Below, one piece after another: positions 6,539 to 13,122 of a stretch of 13,122 nt of DNA. The notes under the pieces were generated by a model. The model had not been told where the DNA came from. It ran no database searches and worked only from the letters and a program-made list of their open reading frames with translations. Position numbers and translations under genes: made by a program. Numbering within the stretch: the first letter of the stretch is position 1; every line of letters begins with the position of its first letter. Source of the DNA: Pseudomonadota bacterium. GTDB lineage: Bacteria > Pseudomonadota > Gammaproteobacteria > Burkholderiales > Burkholderiaceae_C. The stretch is taken from NCBI GenBank assembly GCA_023422975.1, contig JAFAGF010000054.1, positions 1-13,122 on the forward strand. The letters are read 5' to 3'.

Positions 6539-6772
6539 GTGCAAGAGACTTTATTACCAGCAGCAGACAGCCAGAACCTCACCCAACCTAGCCCTGCCTT
6601 GATGGTGCTGCTAAGGGGCAAACATTTTTCGTTACCCATCTTTCACCTAATCTGTACCAACCACCTGCAGCAACGCATTTGCCAGTTGCGTACCTTCCCA
6701 GACATGGCAGAAATTGAGGCTGCGCAGCACTTGCTACAACCGTATCCGTACACCACCCCTACTACGCATTAA
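6539..6772 (+). CDS. Doubtful small hypothetical protein, 77 aa (GTG start)
   Basis: The frame begins with GTG only 2 bp after the stop of the gene at 6222, so it could be translated by coupling; it has no Shine-Dalgarno of its own. The product starts VQETLLPAADSQNLTQ and contains LMVLLRGKHFSLPIFHLIC and a helical MAEIEAAQHLL, ending YPYTTPTTH. A later ATG at 6602 would give a 56-aa form. No family is recognised, and the codon use is less biased than in the preceding gene (cta, tta, agg occur). It could be the second gene of a small operon, a decayed gene, or non-coding DNA before the convergent kinase gene. No terminator hairpin is visible between 6772 and 6816. Confidence 0.33.
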   Translation: MQETLLPAADSQNLTQPSPALMVLLRGKHFSLPIFHLICTNHLQQRICQLRTFPDMAEIEAAQHLLQPYPYTTPTTH

Positions 6773-6815
6773 AAGAGCTTCCAAGCAAGGCTGGACGTAC
6801 GCCAAGCGCTTCACT

Positions 6816-8279
6816 TTATGCACTGACAATACCAGGCTGACCCAACGTATCGCCAGCGGCTGGAGGGAAGTGCAAGGCCACCTCCAAACCATGTGCCATG
6901 CCCATCGGCGGCGAGGTAAACACCAGTTCTGCACCATGTTTGGCGGCAATGGTTTTCACGATCGACATACCTAGGCCATAGCCAATATGCTGCCTGTCCA
7001 TGCGCACATGCCGCTGCTGAATTTTTTGAATTTGCAGCGGTGTTAAACCTGCGCCACTGTCGCGCACCATCAAGACAGCATCTGGTGTGCCCCGCACTTC
7101 AAGCACCACTGCCCCTGCGCTGTGCCGCAAGGCGTTATCGATCAGGTTACGCAACACAATCGCCAAGCTGTCGATATCGCCCCACACCCACACGGCATCG
7201 CGCGCCTCGGGCGTGATGCAATCCAGGCGCTTTTGGGCATGGCTTTGCTGCCAGAATTCCTGCGCTACCTGCTCTGCCAGTTGCACCAAGTTCACCTGTG
7301 CGAAATGTGCCTGATCGCCACCTTCGGCACGAGACAGCTGCAACAAACGCTCGGTGCGATGGCTGAGCACTTCCAGCGATTGCAAAGCAGCGCGTACCTC
7401 CTCCAAAGGCACAGCGGGAGTGTGCAAGCTCGGCTGCCCCTGCGCACCCTGCGTAGCGGTGTCGATCGCTGTCTGCAGGCGCAACCGTACCTCTGCCAGC
7501 GGCGTGCGCAACTCATGGGCTGCATTGGCAGCCAGCGAACGCTCTACCCTCAACGCTTCGCTCAGACGCTCTAGCAGTTGGTTCACCCCCTCACCCACGG
7601 TCCGTAATTCCAAGGGCATCCCTTGCACCGACAGCGGCTGCAAGTTGCTGCCACTGCGCGCCGTAATCTGCTCTTGCAGCACCCCCACAGCACGCAGCTC
7701 TCGGCGTGCCACGGTCGTTACCAGCCATGCCATCACCGGCAGCATCACCAGCAGCACCAGACTCAATCCAATCACCGTACGCTGGCTAGCCTCTTTGCGC
7801 TCCTCCAAAGGGTCTGCCAGCTGCAGCCAGACGCGGTATTCAGCGTCGTACAGGCTAAACACCCGGTAGTCTGGCGTATCCACAAAACCTGGGCGCAGCG
7901 GCACCGCAAAAGGCGATGCGGGTGTTGCCTTGGTCCGCAAGAGCACCTGCCCTGCGCTGCTGCGCAGTTGCAGCAACAATGGCTCCGAATGGTTGGAGCC
8001 TGGCAACTCCCCCATGACCTGCGGGTCACCTTTTGCAACCTCCGCCAACGCGGCCGGGATACTGAGTTGCGGATGGGCAATTTGCAGCTCCAAAAGCGCT
8101 GGGTAAAGCTGGCGATGGGCGCTTTCGACCAGCTCCACATCGAAGTTCTCTTGAATTTGGCTGTCCACAAACCAAGCCACCAACGCCGTACTCAACAGCC
8201 AAATGGCAAGCACCGCCATGGTCAGCGCCCGCCCCAGACGCTGCACCAGACTTTGCTGCATAAAGGCAGGCTTTTTCAT
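6816..8279 (-). CDS. Sensor histidine kinase (PmrB/QseC-like)
   Basis: This 487-aa inner-membrane sensor would autophosphorylate and pass phosphate to the response regulator encoded just before it. TM1 is at about residues 15-38, followed by a periplasmic sensor of about 125 residues with no recognisable fold motif. TM2 is at about 168-190, then a HAMP-like linker (about 191-245). The dimerisation H-box AANAAHELRTPLAEVRLRL has phospho-acceptor His255. The ATP-binding domain has N-box NLIDNALRHS (378-387), G1 DSGAGL (407-412) and G2 GYGLGMSIV (433-441). The gene overlaps the regulator by 4 bp (ATGA) and has no Shine-Dalgarno of its own, so it relies on translational coupling. Divergent eptA next door suggests it senses envelope stress, such as cationic peptides, metal or pH, but the signal is not deducible. 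A name such as pmrB or qseC would need a phylogeny. Confidence 0.93.
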   Translation of the reverse strand: MKKPAFMQQSLVQRLGRALTMAVLAIWLLSTALVAWFVDSQIQENFDVELVESAHRQLYPALLELQIAHPQLSIPAALAEVAKGDPQVMGELPGSNHSEPLLLQLRSSAGQVLLRTKATPASPFAVPLRPGFVDTPDYRVFSLYDAEYRVWLQLADPLEERKEASQRTVIGLSLVLLVMLPVMAWLVTTVARRELRAVGVLQEQITARSGSNLQPLSVQGMPLELRTVGEGVNQLLERLSEALRVERSLAANAAHELRTPLAEVRLRLQTAIDTATQGAQGQPSLHTPAVPLEEVRAALQSLEVLSHRTERLLQLSRAEGGDQAHFAQVNLVQLAEQVAQEFWQQSHAQKRLDCITPEARDAVWVWGDIDSLAIVLRNLIDNALRHSAGAVVLEVRGTPDAVLMVRDSGAGLTPLQIQKIQQRHVRMDRQHIGYGLGMSIVKTIAAKHGAELVFTSPPMGMAHGLEVALHFPPAAGDTLGQPGIVSA

Positions 8280-8947
8280 TGTGCAACCAGACGGTAACCG
8301 GTGCCTCGCACCGTCTCAATCAAGGCGCTACCCAGTTTGCGACGCAGGCGGCTAACAAACACTTCCAGCGTATTGCTGTCACTGCTGTCATCCCACTGGT
8401 ACAGCGCTTCTTGCAAGCGCTCACGGGTAAACACTTGCTCAGGGCGGCTTGCCAGCACACGCAACAAGGCCCATTCCTTGGGGGTCAGCACCACGGGCAC
8501 CATGTCTTTGCGCACGGACTCTCTGGCCAGGTCAATTGCAACCCCGCCACTTTGTAAAACCGAGCTGCTTTGCGCGCCACGTCGCCGTTCAATGGCCCGC
8601 AGGCGCGCCAGCAGCTCTTCGGGGTCATACGGTTTGACTAGATAGTCATCTGCACCTGCATCTAAGCCGCGAATACGGTCACTCACTTGGTCACGCGCTG
8701 TGACCACAATCACCGTCGGACGCTCACCTGGATGCGCTGTACCGCTATGAAAATGAGAAAGCAGCGCCAACCCCTCCCCATCCGGCAAATTCAAATCCAG
8801 CAACACAGCGGCGTAATGCATGGTGGCAATAAACGCACGTGCTTGCTGCAAATTTGCTGCCCAGTCCACGCTGAACTGCTTGCTTTTCAGATAGCCCAAT
8901 ACCGCTTGACCCAATGACGGATCGTCCTCTACCAAGAGAATACGCAA
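8276..8947 (-). CDS. OmpR-family response regulator (PmrA/QseB-like), TTG start
   Basis: This 223-aa transcription factor has an N-terminal receiver domain and a C-terminal winged helix. Receiver residues are the acidic pocket E7-D8-D9 (LLVEDDP), phospho-acceptor D51 (LLDLNLPDGEG), T83 (VVTARD) and K105 (DYLVKPYDPEELLAR). The DNA-binding domain (about 128-222) includes LTPKEWALLRVLASRPEQVFTR and the recognition-helix region SNTLEVFVSRLRRKL, then the wing RGTGYRL. The start codon is TTG at 8947: family homology begins exactly there (MRILLVEDD), a perfect AAGGAGG lies 6 nt upstream, and no in-frame ATG or GTG is near. It is the first gene of a two-gene operon with the kinase and diverges from eptA. 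Repeats in the shared promoter region are likely its own binding sites, implying autoregulation and control of eptA. Confidence 0.94.
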   Translation of the reverse strand: MRILLVEDDPSLGQAVLGYLKSKQFSVDWAANLQQARAFIATMHYAAVLLDLNLPDGEGLALLSHFHSGTAHPGERPTVIVVTARDQVSDRIRGLDAGADDYLVKPYDPEELLARLRAIERRRGAQSSSVLQSGGVAIDLARESVRKDMVPVVLTPKEWALLRVLASRPEQVFTRERLQEALYQWDDSSDSNTLEVFVSRLRRKLGSALIETVRGTGYRLVAQ

Positions 8948-8953
8948 CGTGGG

Positions 8954-8960
8954 CCTCCTT
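8954..8960 (-). promoter_or_regulatory. Strong ribosome binding site deciding the TTG start of the response regulator
   Basis: On the minus strand AAGGAGG, a full match to the anti-Shine-Dalgarno core, sits 6 nt before TTG (8947-8945). It fixes the start and probably compensates for the weak TTG codon. Confidence 0.88.
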
Positions 8961-8983
8961 GGCCTTCAACCACTGGAGCGGGC

Positions 8984-9013
8984 AGTGTAGAGCGCCCCGG
9001 CACCACCTTCCAA
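8984..9013 (-). promoter_or_regulatory. Candidate promoter of the two-component operon
   Basis: On the minus strand TTGGAA (9013-9008) and TACACT (8989-8984) are 18 bp apart, each 4/6 to consensus. The tandem CTGAAC repeats (9015-9031) lie immediately upstream of and touching the -35, where an OmpR-type activator would contact RNA polymerase. Confidence 0.4.
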
Positions 9014-9040
9014 GCTGAACAGAAGCTGAACACCACCTTC
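9001..9040 (+). repeat. Direct repeat flanking the putative operator
   Basis: CACCACCTTC occurs at 9001-9010 and again at 9031-9040, exactly 30 bp apart. The copies bracket the two CTGAAC half-sites. The second copy shares its first C with the second CTGAAC and overlaps the CTTCAG half-site of the inverted pair. Confidence 0.6.
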
Positions 9041-9053
9041 AGGGGATATTCAG
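9012..9053. promoter_or_regulatory. Two tandem OmpR-type binding-site pairs between eptA and the two-component operon
   Basis: AAGCTGAAC occurs at 9012-9020 and 9023-9031, an 11-bp period (CTGAAC, 5 bp, CTGAAC). A second pair lies downstream in the opposite orientation: CTTCAG (9037-9042), 5 bp, ATTCAG (9048-9053), which reads CTGAAT-n5-CTGAAG on the minus strand. Direct hexamers with a 5-bp gap are the known layout of PmrA and other OmpR-family sites; the hexamer here is not the classic CTTAAT. A possible eptA -10 box, GATATT (9045-9050), lies inside the second pair, so the first pair would be positioned to activate eptA and the second could repress it or serve the other promoter. That assignment is inference. 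Confidence 0.55.
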
Positions 9054-9076
9054 TCGCGCTTCCTACATTGCAACCC

Positions 9077-10882
9077 ATGTTTGAGTTGCACCCGACCTCC
9101 CCACTCCCCTCTGATGCACCGTATGCTGCACGCAGCCCTCAGCACTTCACGCCTTACCCGATCAGCGCACGCTGGATGGCGCTGATCTTGGCCCTGTGGT
9201 GCACGCTGGCGCTTAACCAAGCCTGGTGGCACAAGCTGTCCGAACTCTCTAGCGAGCAAAGCTTAAGCGGCTGGGAGATGACATGGACAGCCCTCGTCCT
9301 GACCAGTGCCAGCTATGTATGGCTCATGCTGTTGTCTTGGCCCAAGCTGCGCCGCATGGGCTGGAGCCTCACCCTCATTACCGCAGCTGCCGTGCAATAT
9401 TTCATGCTGCACTACGGCATCGTGATGGACAGCAGCATGGTGCGCAACACCTTGCAAACCAACACCAGCGAAAGCTTGGCACTTGTCACCAGTGGCTTGC
9501 TTGGGCATGTGCTGATGTATGCCGGTCTACCTATTGCCATCCTGTATGCAGGTATTCGACTCAAGCCCACCCAATGGCGACACGATGCATGGCGCTCTGC
9601 TCTCATGGTGAGTACGGCCTTTGCCGTGATGCTTGGAGGCGGCCTGCTGCTTTACAAGCCGATGGCACCGTTGGTGCGCAATCACACGGAAATCCGCTAC
9701 CTGATCAATCCTTTGGCCAGCATTGTTTCTTTCGGCAGCGTCACCCTCAAGCCTTTGTTCAAACGCGAACTCACCTTTCGGCGCATCAGCGATGACGCTG
9801 CACTGGGCAGCAGCTATCAAGGCGGCCACTTGCTACCCATGTCCACGCAAAACCAAGCCTACAAACCACCACTGCTGGTGCTGATTGTTGGAGAGACTAC
9901 CCGCGCCGATCACTTTGGACTCAATGGTTACCCCCGCAACACCACCCCGGAAATGGAGGCTCGCCACGTCATCAACTGGCGCAATGTGCAATCTTGCGGC
10001 ACCAATACGCTGGCATCAGTGCCCTGCATGTTTTCGCACCTCGGAAAAAAAGCGTTTGAGTCTCGCAAGTTTGAATATGAAAATTTGCTGGACGTCTTGC
10101 ATGCGGCCGGATTGAATGTAGATTGGCTCGATAACCAGGCCGGTTGCAAAGGTGTTTGCAACCGCATCTCTCATGCACAAGCCGACCAAGTGGCCAGCAA
10201 AGAGGCCATCCATCGGTGGTGCAAAGACAGCGAGTGCTTAGACCAGCTGATGGTGGAGTTGCTTGATGACCATCTGCACAGCGTTAACCGCAGCGGCAGC
10301 CCCCAAGGCACCGTACTGGTGTTGCACCAAATGGGCAGCCATGGCCCTGCCTACTATCGCCGCTCATCCGCGCCCAGCAAGCACTTTCAGCCAGAGTGCA
10401 CCACGCATGTCACCTCCGACTGCAGCCGCAGTCAGCTGGTCAATGTGTATGACAACAGCATGGTAGAGACCGACCTCTTTGTTGCCCGCACCATTGACTG
10501 GCTCCAAACTCAGCAAGACAAGTACGACACTGGCTTAATCTACCTGTCTGACCACGGCGAATCTTTGGGTGAAAACGGGCTGTATTTGCACGGATTGCCG
10601 TACGTGATTGCACCAGACGCCCAAAAGCATGTGCCTTGGGTCATGTGGCCCGGGACCTTGCTTGCGCGTACCCAAGTCAACGAAGCTTGCGTACGCCAAA
10701 ACACAGACCAGGCACTCAGCCACGACAATTTCTATCACACGGTGATGGGCTTGCTGGATGTCCAAAGCAGCAGCTACAACAGCACACTGGACGTACTACA
10801 AAGCTGTAGAACACCTAATATCAAGCTACAGGCCCAACAGAACTGGTCACAAGGAAGCCGCCACCCATCCAGCACGTCCTGA
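9077..10882 (+). CDS. eptA: Lipid A phosphoethanolamine transferase (EptA/MCR family)
   Basis: This 601-aa inner-membrane enzyme would move phosphoethanolamine from phosphatidylethanolamine to lipid A on the periplasmic face, lowering surface charge and sensitivity to polymyxin. About five membrane helices occupy residues 33-225, followed by a periplasmic alkaline-phosphatase-like domain. By comparison with MCR-1, the zinc ligands are E273 (GETTRADHFGLNGY), nucleophile T311 (SCGTNTLASVPCMF), D492 and H493 (YLSDHGESLGENG). H422 (HQMGSHGPAYY) and H505 (YLHGLP) match the substrate-side histidines. Cysteine pairs C307/C317, C357/C361, C382/C387 and C441/C449 fit the disulfides of the family. All key residues are present. 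ATG 9077 is preferred over an in-frame TTG at 9068; neither has a clear Shine-Dalgarno. It diverges from a two-component system whose regulator probably controls it. The terminator is about 100 bp downstream, shared with the tRNA. Lipid A as acceptor is inferred from motif similarity. Confidence 0.93.
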   Translation: MFELHPTSPLPSDAPYAARSPQHFTPYPISARWMALILALWCTLALNQAWWHKLSELSSEQSLSGWEMTWTALVLTSASYVWLMLLSWPKLRRMGWSLTLITAAAVQYFMLHYGIVMDSSMVRNTLQTNTSESLALVTSGLLGHVLMYAGLPIAILYAGIRLKPTQWRHDAWRSALMVSTAFAVMLGGGLLLYKPMAPLVRNHTEIRYLINPLASIVSFGSVTLKPLFKRELTFRRISDDAALGSSYQGGHLLPMSTQNQAYKPPLLVLIVGETTRADHFGLNGYPRNTTPEMEARHVINWRNVQSCGTNTLASVPCMFSHLGKKAFESRKFEYENLLDVLHAAGLNVDWLDNQAGCKGVCNRISHAQADQVASKEAIHRWCKDSECLDQLMVELLDDHLHSVNRSGSPQGTVLVLHQMGSHGPAYYRRSSAPSKHFQPECTTHVTSDCSRSQLVNVYDNSMVETDLFVARTIDWLQTQQDKYDTGLIYLSDHGESLGENGLYLHGLPYVIAPDAQKHVPWVMWPGTLLARTQVNEACVRQNTDQALSHDNFYHTVMGLLDVQSSSYNSTLDVLQSCRTPNIKLQAQQNWSQGSRHPSSTS

Positions 10883-10981
10883 ACCAACGTCTGATGTGCA
10901 CCCCACGCAACGCCAAGCTGCCTATAAAAAATCCTTTGCAAGCAATGCATGAGGATTGAAAGATTCTGAAGACACAACGAA

Positions 10982-11010
10982 AAAGCCCAGTTCAAAGAAC
11001 TGGGCTTTTG
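10982..11010. terminator. Bidirectional terminator shared by eptA (+) and tRNA-Val (-)
   Basis: AAAAGCCCAGTTC (10982-10994) and GAACTGGGCTTTT (10998-11010) form a perfect 13-bp stem with a 3-nt loop and T-runs at both ends. It lies 5 nt after the encoded CCA of the tRNA on one strand and about 100 bp after the eptA stop on the other. Confidence 0.93.
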
Positions 11011-11015
11011 TATTT

Positions 11016-11091
11016 GGTAGGCGCGATTGGATTCGAACCAACGACCCCCACCATGTCAAGGTGGTGCTCTAACCAACTGAGCTACGCGCCT
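11016..11091 (-). tRNA. tRNA-Val (anticodon GAC)
   Basis: The minus strand gives a complete 76-nt cloverleaf including encoded CCA. The acceptor AGGCGCG pairs with CGCGCCT, with discriminator A. The D-arm is GCTC-AGTTGGTTA-GAGC. The anticodon stem CCACC/GGTGG holds loop TTGACAT (anticodon GAC, reading GUC/GUU valine codons). The variable loop is GGGTC. The T-arm has stem GTTGG/CCAAT (one G-U pair) and loop TTCGAAT. It lies 62 bp downstream of relA on the same strand and is followed directly by the shared terminator. I see no duplicated tRNA end elsewhere in the window that would mark an integrated element. Confidence 0.97.
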
Positions 11092-11109
11092 GAAAAATCA
11101 GAAGCATCG

Positions 11110-11115
11110 ATTGTA
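11110..11115 (-). promoter_or_regulatory. Candidate -10 box of tRNA-Val
   Basis: TACAAT (5/6 to TATAAT) on the minus strand ends 18 bp before the tRNA 5' end, a suitable distance for a short leader. No clear -35 hexamer is seen at 16-18 bp, so read-through from relA is an alternative. Confidence 0.35.
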
Positions 11116-11153
11116 GCATTAATTTTCAACTGGTTTTGGGAAAACCTCAACAA

Positions 11154-13122
11154 TCAACGTCTGCGCGCAGAACGCACCCCCTGCACACCCGCCACGATCC
11201 CGAGAACTTTGTTTAAACGTCCTGAGTCAGAAACTTCCACAGTGAATGTCATCCAGGCCGTCCCTTTCACCGACTGGGTCTGTACACCAATCACATTGGT
11301 TTTTTCTTTGGCGAATACATCCGAAATATCGCGCAGCAAACCTTGTCGGTCGGTCGCTTCAACCGAGACATCCACGGGGTACACCGCCGATAGCTTAGCC
11401 GCCTTGGGCACGCCCCAAGTCACATCGATCACGCGCTCTTGGTTACGGGCAGCCATCTCGCGGAAATTACTGCAATCCGAGCGGTGCACGCTCACCCCTT
11501 TACCGCGCGTCACAAAACCACCGATGTCGTCAGGCGGTGCTGGCTTGCAGCACTTGGCCAACTGGGTCATGAGCGAGTCAATCCCCACCACCAACACCCC
11601 GCCCTTGCTGGCAGCGTTGTTCGCACGAGGCTTGCGCACCATCGACTGGATGTCTTCCTCTGGCTCTGGAGGTTCTGCGGGACGCAGCACCACTTCGATG
11701 TTGCGTAGCGAATACTCATCCTTGCCAACCACCTCAAACAGCGCATCAGCGGATTTAAAGCCCAGCTGCACCGCCAAGTCATCCAGCTTAATAGCAGTTT
11801 TACCTTCACGCTGCAGCAGCTTTTCCACCGCTTCTCGCCCGCGCATGACGGTTTCATTCATCGCTTGTGCGTTAAACCACGCGCGCACCTTGGCCTTCGC
11901 ACGGTTGCTGACCAGGTAGCCCAGTTCCGGATTTAACCAATCCCGTGAAGGGCGCCCTTCTTTGACCGTGGTGATTTCCACCGTCTGCCCGCTTTGCAAC
12001 GGCGTATTCAAGGGCACCATGTTGCCATCCACCCGAGCTCCGCGGCAGCGGTGACCCAGGTTGGTGTGCACGGAGTACGCAAAGTCCACCGGGGTTGCGC
12101 CTTGCGGCAGCTCAATCACTGCGGCATCTGGCGTCAGCACATAAATGCGGTCATCGAACAGACCCCGGTGCGATGGGTGTTCGGACAAATCTTTGCCCCA
12201 GGCCAGCAGTTGGCGCAGCACCGCAATCTTGGCGTCGTACTCCCCGGTCGCGCTGACACCGGCATACCCCTTGGTACCCGCCTCCTTGTAAGCCCAGTGG
12301 GCCGCCACGCCATTTTCTGCATGGTCATGCATGGCCTGCGTGCGAATCTGAATTTCAATCGCCTTACCCTGTTCATCACGCACCACGGTATGCAGCGACT
12401 GATAGCCATTTGGCTTAGGCTTGGCGATGTAGTCATCAAACTCCGACTCAATCGGTGTGAAGTTTTCATGCACCCACGACAAGGCCGTATAGCAATCCTT
12501 CACATTGGGCACCACGACACGCAATGCACGAATATCAAACAGCTGATCAAAATTCAGCGATTTGCCGCGCATCTTTTTCACAATGCTGTAGATGTGCTTG
12601 GGTCGGCCCGATACTGTGGCACTGATGCTGTAAGCACGCAGCCCTGACTCCAGGCGTGCGCGCAACTGCTCCATATAGACCTCGCGTTCGGCACGCTTTT
12701 CATCTAGCAGTTTGGCGATGTTGCGGTAGGTGTCAGGCTCCAAGAAACGGAAAGATAAATCTTCCAGCTCCCATTTAATTTGCCAAATACCCAGGCGATT
12801 GGCCAGCGGCGCAAACACATGCAAGGCTTCATAGGCCAAGCTTGGGGAAACAGGTCGCTTCGTGGCTGCATACCAACGCAGGGTCTGCAGGCGCGAGGCC
12901 AGGCGCAGCAACACCACCCGCACATCGCGCGAAAAGCCCAGCAACATCTTGCGCACGGTCTCTGTTTGCGTGGCCGGGTCATCTACGCGCACGGAGGCAT
13001 CTGCACTGCGCGCCTGCTGCTGAAAATGCATGAGCTTGGTGGTCTCAACCGCCAGCTCGGCAAAGTTGGGGCCAAACGCCTTGGTCAGCACTTCCAACGG
13101 CTTGTTCAAGTGCATGCTGGCA
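11154..13122 (-). CDS. relA: (p)ppGpp synthetase RelA, 5' end outside window
   Basis: RelA is a ribosome-associated stringent-response enzyme that makes (p)ppGpp from ATP and GTP/GDP when uncharged tRNA accumulates. The frame is open to the window edge; 653 residues are visible from the internal Met at 13115, and roughly 90-100 N-terminal residues are missing compared with E. coli RelA (744 aa). Positions are counted from that Met. The rest of a degenerate HD domain (RLASRLQTLR) lacks the Asp of the hydrolase motif. The synthetase domain (about 170-280) has GRPKHIYSI, the EFDD acidic motif (225-228) and PKPNGYQSLHTVV. Then come TGS (about 320-383), a helical region, a Cys/zinc-finger-like segment (CCKP near 522 and HRSDC near 544-548) and a C-terminal ACT domain (about 575-653). 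EXDD in place of RXKD marks the synthetase-only RelA type rather than bifunctional SpoT/Rel. A GGTTTT/AAAACC hairpin (11132-11146) lies 7 bp after the stop, without a T-run. Confidence 0.95.
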   Translation of the reverse strand, partial: ASMHLNKPLEVLTKAFGPNFAELAVETTKLMHFQQQARSADASVRVDDPATQTETVRKMLLGFSRDVRVVLLRLASRLQTLRWYAATKRPVSPSLAYEALHVFAPLANRLGIWQIKWELEDLSFRFLEPDTYRNIAKLLDEKRAEREVYMEQLRARLESGLRAYSISATVSGRPKHIYSIVKKMRGKSLNFDQLFDIRALRVVVPNVKDCYTALSWVHENFTPIESEFDDYIAKPKPNGYQSLHTVVRDEQGKAIEIQIRTQAMHDHAENGVAAHWAYKEAGTKGYAGVSATGEYDAKIAVLRQLLAWGKDLSEHPSHRGLFDDRIYVLTPDAAVIELPQGATPVDFAYSVHTNLGHRCRGARVDGNMVPLNTPLQSGQTVEITTVKEGRPSRDWLNPELGYLVSNRAKAKVRAWFNAQAMNETVMRGREAVEKLLQREGKTAIKLDDLAVQLGFKSADALFEVVGKDEYSLRNIEVVLRPAEPPEPEEDIQSMVRKPRANNAASKGGVLVVGIDSLMTQLAKCCKPAPPDDIGGFVTRGKGVSVHRSDCSNFREMAARNQERVIDVTWGVPKAAKLSAVYPVDVSVEATDRQGLLRDISDVFAKEKTNVIGVQTQSVKGTAWMTFTVEVSDSGRLNKVLGIVAGVQGVRSARRR

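Noticed and set aside
11051..11065. Similarity between the tRNA anticodon stem (CACCACCTTG on the minus strand) and the CACCACCTTC repeats near eptA
   Set aside because: A 9-base match in GC-rich DNA with no shared context; most likely chance.
11016..11091. tRNA-Val as an attachment site of an integrated element
   Set aside because: No duplicated tRNA 3' end, integrase gene or foreign gene block is seen in the window.
11008..11919. Plus-strand open frame (303 codons) opposite tRNA-Val and relA
   Set aside because: It starts inside the shared terminator, runs through the tRNA and is antisense to conserved RelA domains.
1..13122. CRISPR array, insertion sequence, prophage or toxin-antitoxin system
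   Set aside because: No regularly spaced repeats, transposase motifs, terminal inverted repeats or recognisable toxin/antitoxin pair were found.

Overview
This window looks like a chromosomal segment of a Burkholderiales betaproteobacterium, most likely Comamonadaceae. The reasons are the product set (PhaR next to RimO, an EXDD-type RelA, LivG/LivF), the moderately GC-rich codon use, and a dispersed AGCT...AGCGCTTA intergenic repeat that I recall from that family. No phage, insertion sequence, CRISPR array or clear horizontal island is visible. Family assignments are by motif recognition, without database searches.

Layout. Positions 1-1002 (+) hold the end of a branched-chain amino-acid (or amide/urea-type) ABC transporter operon: the 3' part of livG overlapping a complete livF, closed by a strong terminator. 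Positions 1347-2897 (+) hold a single methyl-accepting chemotaxis protein with its own terminator. Positions 3020-5899 (-) hold three separate minus-strand units: an HdeD-like six-helix membrane protein, rimO (ribosomal protein S12 methylthiotransferase) and phaR (polyhydroxyalkanoate regulator). The rimO and phaR units each end in a convincing hairpin terminator; hdeD ends in a repeat copy. Positions 6222-6772 (+) hold one likely and one doubtful small gene of unknown function.

Positions 6816-10882 form the most coherent functional module. An OmpR-family response regulator and its histidine kinase (minus strand, 4-bp ATGA overlap) diverge from an EptA/MCR-type lipid A phosphoethanolamine transferase (plus strand). 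The 129-bp divergent region carries two tandem 11-bp-period repeats in opposite orientation, which look like two OmpR-type operator pairs. This suggests a PmrAB/EptA-like envelope-charge switch, active against cationic peptides and polymyxin. The response regulator starts with a TTG codon behind a perfect AAGGAGG.

Positions 10982-13122 hold a hairpin shared as terminator by eptA (+) and tRNA-Val(GAC) (-), then the tRNA, then relA (-), whose 5' end lies beyond the window.

I found no clearly new system. The most useful leads are the operator arrangement upstream of eptA, the intergenic repeat family that supplies a stop codon to one gene, and the unrecognised small gene at 6222 behind a hairpin-rich leader.
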